DNA of 64,000 bases from Phoebastria nigripes. Taxonomy: Eukaryota > Chordata > Aves > Procellariiformes > Diomedeidae. The stretch spans positions 310,001 to 374,000 of the forward strand of contig JAYKAV010002464.1 of assembly GCA_035582835.1 (NCBI GenBank). Reading direction: 5' to 3'. Under the pieces are notes generated by a model. That model saw only the letters and a list, made by a program, of their open reading frames with translations, did not search any database and was not told the DNA's origin. Position numbers and translations under genes: made by a program. Shown in pieces: positions 26,051 through 35,900 of this stretch. The stretch's first letter is position 1. Each line of letters opens with the position of its first letter.

Positions 26051-26298
26051 TCCTTGGGAGTCAATAGCTGGTCTTTTGTGAATTATGATGTGTGGAAATA
26101 TAGGATTTTATTTTTGTAAATGCTCAGCTGGGTACAAAAGCTGATGGCAGGACCCCTGAGCCCAGCAAGAAGATACCAATGGCAGAAGCATGCACAGCCT
26201 GTTACTTTTTTTTCTTTTTCACAGTGTCTTACCTTTCATTTTTTCCCTTCTTTCTTTCTACCCTCACTTTTCCATACATTTTTCCCCCACCTACCCAC

Positions 26299-26330
26299 TT
26301 TTTTTTTTTTTTTTTTTTTTTGTTTTTTTT
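26299..26330. repeat. Poly-T tract interrupted once
   Basis: Twenty-three T, one G and eight T. It gives spurious Phe-rich (+) and Lys-rich (-) ORFs around 26.1-26.5 kb. Confidence 0.85.
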
Positions 26331-27122
26331 GCAAGTACACAGGATCTCTTGAGCAAGTAAGGGACAGCTCTTCTGAAGAACAGGAGTTATGGAGCCCTTC
26401 TGCACTTCTTCGCCAGGGTTCTTCAGGAAACCTGTCTGCAGATGGCTCGCAGCACCAGTGCCAAAACGGGCACCAGCCTTGCGACAGCTGCAGCTTTGGC
26501 CAACAGCAAATAACACGAGTGACAATGCCAGGTAGGAGAAAGTGGTCTGTCATCTGAGTCACCTAATATGCTCATGATTTTATCACCTCAAACTGTAGTA
26601 AAGTAGTTGTATATATACTGTGAGACCTAAACATCTAGCAGAAAACCCTGTGGGGAAAATTCAGCATGATTGCCGTAGTTTATTTCCTGTTAATTGACAC
26701 TAGGGCTCCATCGTCAAGATTCTGAACAAAAGGCAGGCCTAACCGCTGTTCAGGGCTGTTGTTGAGGTTCAAACTTGAGCGTGAAAGATTTTTCCTTTTC
26801 AAAATTCTCTTGATTTGCACTCTGACTCCCTTCTGGATGATTAGTGTTTCAGATTTGGAGCCCTCTTAAAAAACTTGGGCAGCTTTGAAACGTATCAGTG
26901 TATGGTGTGAGCAAATTATCTCAGAGGAGATGCAGAGCTACTGTCCCAAGAGACAAATGAGGATGAAGGGAGTGGGTAAAGAGGAAGGCTTTGTGTGTTG
27001 TGTTAGCTGTCTGGCATGTTCTGTTGGTAGTTGCACTTTTTTGCTTCTAGTGGAGCACTAGGTAAGTTCTAGTATCAACCCTGAAGTGACAACACTCAGT
27101 TCTGCTCCCTCCTGCTGTTCAG

Positions 27123-27366
27123 ACACATGTTCCCTCCTTGCAACTACTAGCTTCAGGCCTGGACCCTCACTCTGTCTCCCTGATGCTGATGAACATCATA
27201 CCTTTGTCAATGCCCACTACAAGTGAGAAGCTGTTGAGGAGGCTGATACCCCTTTCCCCAGACACTCTGTCCAGATTCTCCAGCTCTTAGGAGTCACTGG
27301 AAGAAAGAACCAGTCTCCTTCCAGAGAATTAAGATCACCAGTAAAGCTCTGAAGCAGTGTGATCAT
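27123..27366 (+). pseudogene. T-box relic, exon-3/exon-4-equivalent block
   Basis: The block is preceded by CTGCTGTTCAG, matching the TBX6L exon-3 acceptor. It opens with a HMFPPC equivalent of the RMFP motif. After a one-base deletion the frame gives ASGLDPHSVSLMLMNIIP, the equivalent of [17 protein letters not shown] second one-base loss precedes the equivalent of RYK. The intron that separates these exons in TBX6L is absent here, and the sequence runs straight into an eroded [12 protein letters not shown] stretch and then PDSPALRSHWKKEPVSFQ. It ends RIKITSKALKQCDH at a preserved donor GTAAGA, exactly where TBX6L has its own donor. Confidence 0.9.
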
Positions 27367-28637
27367 GTAAGAGAAGCCTGGACATCTCCCTCTGCTTGAA
27401 TCTGTGTCAAATGTGTAGTGCTGTAATCCAGAGTCCATATGTAACCCCTGGTTACGTTGCACTGGGAAGCAGTCTGTTCGTATGCCACTAGAACATACAT
27501 TCTTCTTCATGGTCCCAGAATTCATTTAGTATTCATTCGAAGAATCATAGGAATAAGAGATGAACAGGTATCTCAGAGCCTTCTTTGCTGCTCATGTGAA
27601 GGCAGGATTGTTCTCTGCAATACCACTGGTTTGTCCAAAAATCATTTAAAAGTCTAATACAATAAGAGCTTTGCCTGTTAGTCTGTGAACAGGCTGCCCT
27701 TGCACAGCTGATAGTTTTTTCCTGGATACTCAAATTGCTTCTCTCTCATATTCATCCCTACTAATGAAGATAACTATATCCCTTTGTAGCATATTAATTC
27801 CTCTGTCATCTGTATGTTTACACCCTGCAGACATGTTCATTTCTTCTTTGTGCACAGAGCCATCAGTCAATGAAGCTTTACTTACCAACTCTTCTAATCT
27901 TTTCTGATGTTCAGTTCATCCAGTCTCCCTCCAGTTCCCCAGTAGCTTTGATAATGAGGTGATAAGAATTACATGTAGTTTTACCAATTTGTTTTACAGC
28001 AGACTAGCANAAAGAAGCCCTGCCACTTCCCTGCTCAACTATATGCTATTTTCACATATGCATCCTGTGGTTATATTTGGCTGCTCACACTTACTGCAGA
28101 AAACCATATGAACTATCTCTATATTGTAGCCTCCATAATATTTTTTATAGGTGGATATGGCTGAACATCACTGTATTCAAAAGAAAAATTTAAGTGATAC
28201 TAAGCAACTCTTAGGGGAAAATTTCGAGGAGGGGCAAGGAACTGCAGAAGTCAGCAATTCCTCCCTTGAACAACTCCTTGACAATATGATGCAATGGGAG
28301 GAGAAGGAGTAGTTCCATCCTGGAGAGGAAATACAAGACAAAGAGGTCAGAAAGACATAATGGGGGACCACAAATGGGCTTAGATTTCAGATTTTTGCCT
28401 CAGGTTTCTGATAATCTAAACCAGTCCTCCCAAGCTGCTGTCGTAACTTCTCCACTCTGCCCTGTAGAGCACAAGCGCTCTTTAAATCTGGTAAGCTCCC
28501 TCTGGTCCATGAGCAGTATTTAAAAATGAAGTAGAACACTAGCAACTTCTTCAAAACCACAGCTGACTGCAGGGATGCAAGCAGGTTTGATGCCATTGTC
28601 CAGTCCTCCTGATTGCTTATGTTGCCTTTGGCTCCAG

Positions 28638-28787
28638 ATCATTTTGCACTTGATGCACAAATACCAGCCCAGGTTCCATGTGGTGCTGACCAGCATGGAT
28701 GCCTGCACCTTACCCTGGAGCTCAATAGCTGCCTTTACATTCCTAGAAATGATTTTTATGGCCGTGACAGCCTATCACAATTCCAGG
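28638..28787 (+). pseudogene. T-box relic, exon-5-equivalent block (fully open)
   Basis: The block is preceded by TTTGGCTCCAG and followed by GTGACC, in the same phase as TBX6L exon 5. It encodes 50 codons against 49, with no stop or frameshift. It begins IILHLMHKYQPRFHVV, identical to TBX6L at 12 of 16 positions, and ends in F..E..F.AVTAYHN, the T-box VTAYQN motif. The middle is diverged. The W before the tail is kept. Being open over only 150 bases does not show function, because the adjoining block is broken. Confidence 0.9.
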
Positions 28788-28918
28788 GTGACCCTTTTAA
28801 TCTCCTTTTTTTCACTCCATCCACCTTTGACTTTGCATGCAACAAAGAACATCTCTCAATGCAAAATGTGCATAAGCAGGGAGAGAGAGATGGGCAGAAG
28901 TTTGGACTCTAATGCTGT

Positions 28919-28976
28919 TAAGTTAGAGTATGTACAATTTAAGTTAATCAATTTAAGTTAGAGTATATATACAATT
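28919..28976. repeat. Degenerate direct repeat, AT-rich
   Basis: Two copies of a unit beginning AAGTTAGAGTAT and ending ACAATT, about 35 bases apart, lie just downstream of the T-box relic. Confidence 0.6.
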
Positions 28977-29602
28977 AGTATAATTTATCATTTTTCCTAC
29001 ATTAGACATAATAAAAAACCCTAGAATCCTGCAATGGAATTTTGCACAGCTTTGTCTGGTAGAAGCCTTTGAAACCTCAGACCATTGCACCCAGAGTGCA
29101 GGAGTATTCTCAACATTTCTTCTTCTGAGATTGCTTCAGGTTAGCTCTTGATCACCCAGAATTCATGTGGCAGGAACATCATGGAGAGGCAGGAAAATTA
29201 AACGCTGAATTGTCCTGTCATAACCAGTCCTTAACAAGTATATGTGAAACGTATCTAAAGACTTGCTTGATCTTGCTGCCTGTTTTTCCCTCCTAATAAT
29301 TTTTTTAACCCAGTCTCCTGGTTTCAGCCCAACTTGGCAGAAGTGTAGAAGTCACACAGATGAGTTAGGTCCTATGGATTTCTGGAAAATGCTCTGAGGG
29401 AATGGCTGCAATGTGAGTTAACATAATAGTAGACAACAGAGCATCCAAACAGGAAAGCTCCTTTTTAAATGCCTCAGTCATGAGCTTCATCAGTTGAACT
29501 CAGGATGGGCCACAAGGTGCACATTGTGGTAAATGCACAAGTATGAACGTTCCTTGCACCCTGTGATAATCTGGCTGTTTTGGTTTTTTACTTTGTATTA
29601 AG

Positions 29603-29904
29603 AAGAAGAAACTGAGCAGCACCAAGCAGTAAAGCAAGCTAGCAGCAAGGAGGAGGAGTGCTATGAGCTCCTTGGCAGTGAGTCCAAACCTGCGTTGCAG
29701 GCAGACTTAACTCTCACCGAATCTGACCCCGGCAGTAGCTCCCTGCAGAAGCTTAAACCAGTAACTGCAGTATTAGGGGGTGGCAAAACCAGTGACCTCA
29801 TTATTGATAACAATCTGATCTGTGCTCACAAGGAATGCTTGGTCCCAAATATGACTTTGATTTCTTCCTACACACTCCCCAGCACTCTTCTTAGCAGAAT
29901 TTAA
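29603..29904 (+). pseudogene. Exon-like ORF downstream of the T-box relic, possibly its 3' coding part
   Basis: About 100 codons are open from an AG at 29601-29602 to a TAA at 29902-29904, inside AT-rich DNA where stops are frequent. The start is Glu/Gln/Lys-rich (EEETEQHQAVKQASSKEEE), like the charged linker after the T-box in this family. A Ser/Leu-rich part with SDPGSSSLQKLKP and a hydrophobic end follow. It begins in phase 1. There is no ATG. I see no direct alignment to the TBX6L C-terminus, so attachment to the relic rests on position, strand and composition only. It could also be a chance ORF. Confidence 0.35.
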
Positions 29905-32900
29905 ATATTTCTGTTGAATTTACATTATATTGTTGTTTGTATTGACATTTGGTTGGCAGGCATAGATTAGATTGCAAAGTGCCAGTCATTTAAAAACAGT
30001 TTTGCCATCACAAAAGCAAAGATTGTGTTTTTAAGAATGGTACCTATTATGTGTGTGTTAGTGATTGCTAGGTTAGAGAGGAGAAGAAATCTAAGTCATT
30101 TATGCCTAAGTAGATGAAATCCAGTATTTTCAGTATAATGCAGTCATTGCACACCTCTGTTGTCCTCAGTCCAAGTGGAACTTGTCTGTATAACTATTCG
30201 GATAGCTCAAAGCCATGCATCATCCCTTGGTTTCTCAAGGAATTGCAACCAATGTATTTAAATCATTCAAGTGCCTGATGTTCTTAACTTAGGAGCATTT
30301 GTCCACTATAGTAGGGCTAATTTTTAATTTATTTTTCTAAACACATCTATCCAAAACGATGCTAGGCTTTTATATTCACAGCAGGGAGCATTGTGAGGTT
30401 CAAATATCCCTTTAATCACTAAGGATGTAATAAAACCAAGATGAGTTCTTTGAGCTGCAGAGTGTTACCCAGGGAAAAATCTACTCTGGAGCTTACAAAT
30501 GTGAGCTGAAGAGACAAACTGGGCAATAAAATCCACAACTACGGACCAAACCGGCTAAAAGTTGGTCTGTAGCTGCCCATCAGGAGCTGAGACTTGGAGG
30601 GGGAAAAGGCCATTCAGCACCTCTAGAGCCATAAGAGCCAGGTCATAAACATTTCACAATCTGCTGGATAGGGGGAGGGAGCCGTGGGTCTGTGATCCTA
30701 CCTGGAGTTTGTACCCTGGCCCATGACTGCAACAAAGAATGAGTATGAGGAATTTGCCTATATGAGAAGAATGGAGGAAAAAATCTAGACAGATTAGGGA
30801 TTGCAGGAAAAAGTGGTAGCTGTGATTGATTATGTCAATTTATGTATGTTTATGACAGCCTCAGCCCACTGCTGAATTGAGGAATCCATGAAATCTGACA
30901 GGTGCTTTTTTCTATTATTGGTGATGTTGAAGGATTCTTACCTGAAAATTGTTATGGTGGACACCAGTATCATTTTGCTACCAGGTGATGAACAAGTTGG
31001 GTGAGAAAAAGTATAGCTCAGAGTTTATCCAAGGACTTTCTGCTTAAAATGAATACATATTTCCAGCTCTTTGTTACTGACTTCAACTTTCCTACAGGTT
31101 ATGTATGTCCCATCATAATGCTCTATATCAGCTTTCAAAAACTGTCTTGTGGGATGTACTGCGTGAATCTGTCTTGGCATTCATTTTTTTTAATGGGAGA
31201 TCCTATAAATAGCTCAGCTCAGGCTCTACAGGTTAGTTAGACATCCTGTGGGTTCGGTTCCCTTCTTCCTGTGAGATGTATGCACAGTTGTATGTATCCT
31301 ATGGCTATATAATTTTTTATAGTTCTTTTTTAAAGAAATGATAAATAATATTGTAAAAGGAAAAAAAAGCAGTAATAAAATCTTAGTAAAATGAAACATG
31401 ATTTATTGTAAAATGCTCTGAATCAAAATCTACTGCATATGGTTTAATTGTTCTCTTCTCTTATGCTTTCTGGTAATGTTAATGATCTTCCTCAAAAAGT
31501 TCTTTAGAGTCAATAGTGATGTTGGAGGGGNTGAACTCTACTCAGCTCTGTAGAGCTCACAACAGTTTTTATTTTTAAATTCCAAAACCTTTAAATCTTA
31601 ACAATTTTCATTTGCTCTTTGAAGATAGTTCCTTTGATCGGGAATTATACTGTTTATTGATCCCCTGTTTTGATTAAAACCTTACTGTGATGAACAGTAT
31701 ATGGAAACTTCCTTATGAAACTGATAGAATAAATCTGTGTTGGCAAAACAAAGTAACTTGCAAACTCACTTGCATGATTGAAGCCTGGCTTTTTATCTGT
31801 TGGTTTCATGGCTTTACAAATGCTTGCGCACCAACAAAAATAATCTGTTGCAGAAACCAAAGTAGCATGACAGTGTATCTGCAATCTCGAAAGTCCAAAA
31901 AGTCTAGATACAAGCTTCTGGGTTTGGGCTGCTGCTTTTTCCTGAAAAGATCAGCTTTTTAAGTGAGATTGCTGAAGCATTGTCAGCTGGGCTTCCGTTC
32001 AGCAAAATCCATTCTGCTCAGGATTTTCTTCTGGTCTCAATTCATGGTTAAGTAAACTGCCAGCAATTTTTAAGCTCTGCATAATGCTTCTCTTTGCATA
32101 TGAGTGTGCGTGCATGTGTATAAATATAAAAGTTTTTAGGTATGGATGTTAAGCCAGAGCTGTTTGCTGCCTATTTTCTAAGGCTATCCTTTATGGCTCC
32201 TGATGAAGACCCGTGGGTTCTGGCAGGGTTGCTGTGTCCCCAGGTGCGGGGAGGAAGAGAGCCTTCCCCAATGCAGGAGAGGAAGGGCAGCGCTTGCCCC
32301 GTGGTGCTTGGTGGCCCTTTCCTGTGCTGTGTTGCAAAGCTGTTCTTGCTGCTGTAAAGTCTTTTCAGTATGTACTTTTTGTGGATTTGAGTGGGACAGA
32401 GTGCTGAGCTGTGTCTGGGAAACACAATGGGTTGACAGGAAAACAGTGCACCTAACATCAGGAGTCTGTGAAAACTTGAAAGAGCTCTAGACAGAAATAT
32501 TTTGCATTTGACTCTGGACTGTAGCCTTTGAGGCCAAACTCAGCCTTCAGTGTTAAGTGGCTGCTAAGTATTTCCCTTCTTGTCTCAATGCTAACTAACT
32601 GCTGGGAGAAGCGGGTGCATATTCCAGGAGGGCTGGGGAGGGCAGATATGATAAAGGAGAGACAGAAGAGCATCCTCTTTTCTTTAGTTCAGGAGCACAG
32701 CTTTGTGGCCAGATACCTCAATCCACAAACCTGCAAGAGGAAAAGCGTTGTGTTAAACTTATAATGTACAACTTTTCATTTACATGAGCCACTTTCACAC
32801 GTTCTCTTCCAAAACAGATGCCGTCGCTGCTGAAACACAGCCTCCCTCAGGGCGGGGGCAGGCGTGTGGCCGGTCCCCGCAGCACACTGCGCCTCGGTCC

Positions 32901-35900
32901 AGAGAGCCTGTTGTGAATTAGCGTTGAGCTGTTACCAACAGGCCCTCTCCAACCAACTGTTTTGTTTTGCCAAATGTGATTTTTGCTTTCTGAGAGCATA
33001 GGGAAGATTTGGGGGTGATACAATTTGGGGCTCAGCGTGGGGTTTTCAGCCCTACAGAGGTCTGCCTTCTGCGGGGCCCCTTGCACAGGTCCCAGGGTAG
33101 GAACGCCTGCATGGCGATGTACACGTAACATGCCTGAAGACACCAGACAACTTTTCCCAGGAAAAAGCAATCAAACCTAACTGTAAAAGGGGGGGGNAAA
33201 AGTGCCATTTCCCACCATCAGAAGAAAATGCTGTGTTACNTGAGCTGCCGTAAGGAACTGGGTAGGAACTGTTCCTTATACTACCACATGATAGGAAATG
33301 ATATGTACTACTTCTTCAGAGGATCTCAAAACACTTTGCAAGCTTTTACCATTCCTGTAGCTGCCCACAGAGACTTGCTCATAAAGCTGCCCAAATTCAG
33401 ACTGTGCCCATGCTGTCAGAGCTCAGCTGCTCTGTCCTGACCGACCCTGCTCCGTTCACTCGGTCAGCTCAGTGCTGTCTGAGGAGTTGCACTTGTGTTC
33501 CCTTTTTTTCTGTATGAGATGTGGGTCACTAACAAAGACAAGGAGTCACATGCTTCGAGGCTGGCACAGCTGTAGGAGCAATAGTTTCATCAGGCTTTTT
33601 CTCTGGAAAAACATTGCTTTTCCCCATGGCCCTGTGTGCATAATCAGGCCCCGTTTGCGCCGCAGCGAGCTGAGCCTGTATTTAAGGGGCAGATTCGTGG
33701 ATTCTAAAGCTGTCTGGAGAGTCTGAGGCCGCTTCATGTTTTTAATTAAATACGAAAATAAGTAGCTATCAGTGTAGGGCTATTTATTTTATTTTGGGTC
33801 CTGTTAATGACACACTGTCTTTCCACATTTTCAGTATTCATTCCACGTAGATGGCAGAGTATCCTTTATAAAGAATTGCCAAGACGCTCTGGGACCACTC
33901 GCCAGGTGGGAATCTGCTAAATGAGTCACATGTAAATGGCAGTAAGGCTATCTTCATGTTTCAGAGGGGAGTATCTCTTAAATGCAGTTTGCACTTCTCC
34001 ATGGTTTTTTTTCTCGCTTGTGCAAACTCAGGCAGACAACACTGCTTCACTTAAGCCCAGTTTTATTAAAGCGGNTATGATAACGCTTTCTCACAACCGT
34101 GTGCACAGAGGGAAGTCTGCAGGGGTTGGATTGCTGGCTATTGCACCCAAGTGCTGATACAGATGAGCAATGATCCAAGACTGGCTCTTTCAAAAGATCA
34201 TTATTACTGATCTGGATTTCTGTTGCATTTCAGCAGTCTCCTGGACAGTAACTTTATGCCTTGCACTTGAGCTTGCTCTCAGGGCAGAACGCTGTCCTGG
34301 AAGTTCTGCCTAGACAGAGGTGGTGCATCCTGCGCAGCCACTTGCAGACTCAGATCCTGCTAGCCGAAGCCTCCTGCTAGCTGGCACGCGTTATCTGTTC
34401 TCCCGCAGTCTGAGAGCCCCAGACACCAGCCAGAGATGGCAAGATGATCACCCCGTCTCAGAGAGCTCCCAGTTCAGAAGGTAGGAATGGGGGAGGGTAT
34501 GCGTGCAGACTAGTTCCCTGCAGGGTCGTGTTGAGTGTTAAGGGTTAAAGCTTCACTTAAGGCGGGAGAAATGCCAGAAAACATTTGCCTTACCACAAAA
34601 CCCAGAGGGGAATGTTTCTTTCTAATCATCTCCTCAAAGAGATGCAAAGCAAAAGCTCTTGGCCTCTGCTTTTGTCATCACACGTCCCCTCCCCTTCTGT
34701 GCTGCCCTACCTCGTCCCCTTCAGCGTAGCAGGAGAGCCTACTGTTAGAGCTGGGCACAGCAGGATTTTTACCTGCTGCTGTAAATGAGCTTGGAGCAGA
34801 GCTGTGTATGTCACTGACTTACACATGTCGGATCCACTATCTCTCCCATCCCTTTCCACCCCCCCAGCCTCCAATTTGCCAGTGAATTGTTAGACACCAG
34901 CACATTCACCTCTGACTTCCCAGCAAACTGCCTGAGGGCGCTCCATGGACAGACAGACAAGAGGGTAATGTGCTAAATTCCCCCTTTGCTAGTGATGAAT
35001 TTCATGGGGATTGCTCCTGTTAGCCACGCTTTCCAGAAATAGTAACAAATTCACTTTTTTTTTTTTTTTCCACTTTTAAAACCTTTCCAGTGCAACTAGA
35101 ATGGCTGGGAGAAAGCTAGTTGTTAACTAGTCATGGGTAATTAATGACTCCACCTTCCCCATCAATCAGCTGGGAAAAGCCAAAAGGATTTGAGTACTTG
35201 TAGCAAATGTGTGTTCTCTAGACATGCTGATACGCACTGTGCAAATGAAGTGGCAGCAGGAGACCATCTCATACCCTTTCATGGAAGAAGCAGTAAGTCA
35301 TGATACACATCCCACGCTCTTGTCAGGTGAAGAGTCTGAAATTCCCAGTGCTGCTGCTGCTGTTGTGCAGTTTCTAACTGTGTGGGATGTTGACCCATCT
35401 CGCTGCTAGCTTGAATCTGACCCGATTTTTGTTCTATTTTTCCTTTTCAGATTCTGATTATGGTTGTCTTTTCTGCTTTCTACAAATTAAAATACTAGCA
35501 TTAGAAAAGCAGGACATGGGGGGCAGCGGGCGCAGATTTGACCTTGATACCATTTTCAGCTGATCTTTTCCCTTCTGATTTATTTTTCCACCTATGTAAT
35601 AAATAATCTCCAGTTGAGCTACAAGCTGATGTTGTTCCACCACATGATAGTCTTCTCAGTGGTACTGAGACTCCCCAGTTCTGGATGTCCCCAAGTTAGC
35701 TGACGGAGAAGAGCCTGTGTCTTCTGTATTATCCAGTAGTTTTAAAGGGATGTCAGGGAGGCTGGATGTGGTCCTTCAAAGGTGCCAGGAGCCAATGGAC
35801 CATCTCCTGCTATAAAATCCTCCTCAGGACTTCTCGAACTCTCCAACCCCTTTCTTTTAAATGTTCTTCGTTGCCACCCTAAGCATTGGCCTTCCTCTCC

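Larger units (their letters stand above)
15241..27122. other. AT-rich intergenic stretch with no supportable gene
   Basis: This runs between the polyadenylation signal of the first gene and the T-box relic. It holds long homopolymer tracts, one assembly gap and small tandem duplications. All ORFs are under about 150 codons and none has a recognisable domain with splice borders. The stretch from 26160 to 26530 is open for 145 codons but is a poly-T-encoded Phe run joined to Ser/Gln-rich sequence, which I do not accept as a gene. Confidence 0.5.
27123..28787 (+). pseudogene. Decayed T-box gene (TBX6-like), tandem relic upstream of TBX6L
   Basis: Two blocks align to consecutive T-box exons of the TBX6L gene at 43.3-44.5 kb, in the same order and strand. 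Block 27123-27366 matches TBX6L exons 3 and 4, and block 28638-28787 matches exon 5. At 27271-27323, 46 of 53 bases equal TBX6L 43911-43963 without gaps (counted by eye), covering the T-box core PDSPA..HW.KEPVSFQ. Damage is clear: two one-base deletions in the first part (101 bases against 103), a missing stretch of about five codons, and Trp-to-TGA at the domain core. Introns are kept between the two blocks with acceptor and donor signals, so this is a duplicated genomic gene and not a retrocopy. GLDP, an IP after the strand, RIK and HKYQPR resemble TBX6 more than TBX6L. Further exons were not found with confidence. Confidence 0.9.

Noticed and set aside
25812..26081. 89-codon ORF with SPLSPKG-like sequence in front of the T-box relic
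   Set aside because: It does not align to the TBX6L N-terminus and has no consensus donor; likely chance.
26372..26392. SEEQELW, resembling the TLEDMGLW start of the T-box, as a possible first exon of the relic
   Set aside because: Only a few residues match, the following sequence does not resemble the GTEMI segment, and there is no donor at the expected distance.
26120..26557. 145-codon + strand ORF
   Set aside because: Its core is polyphenylalanine from a poly-T run, and the remainder has no domain.
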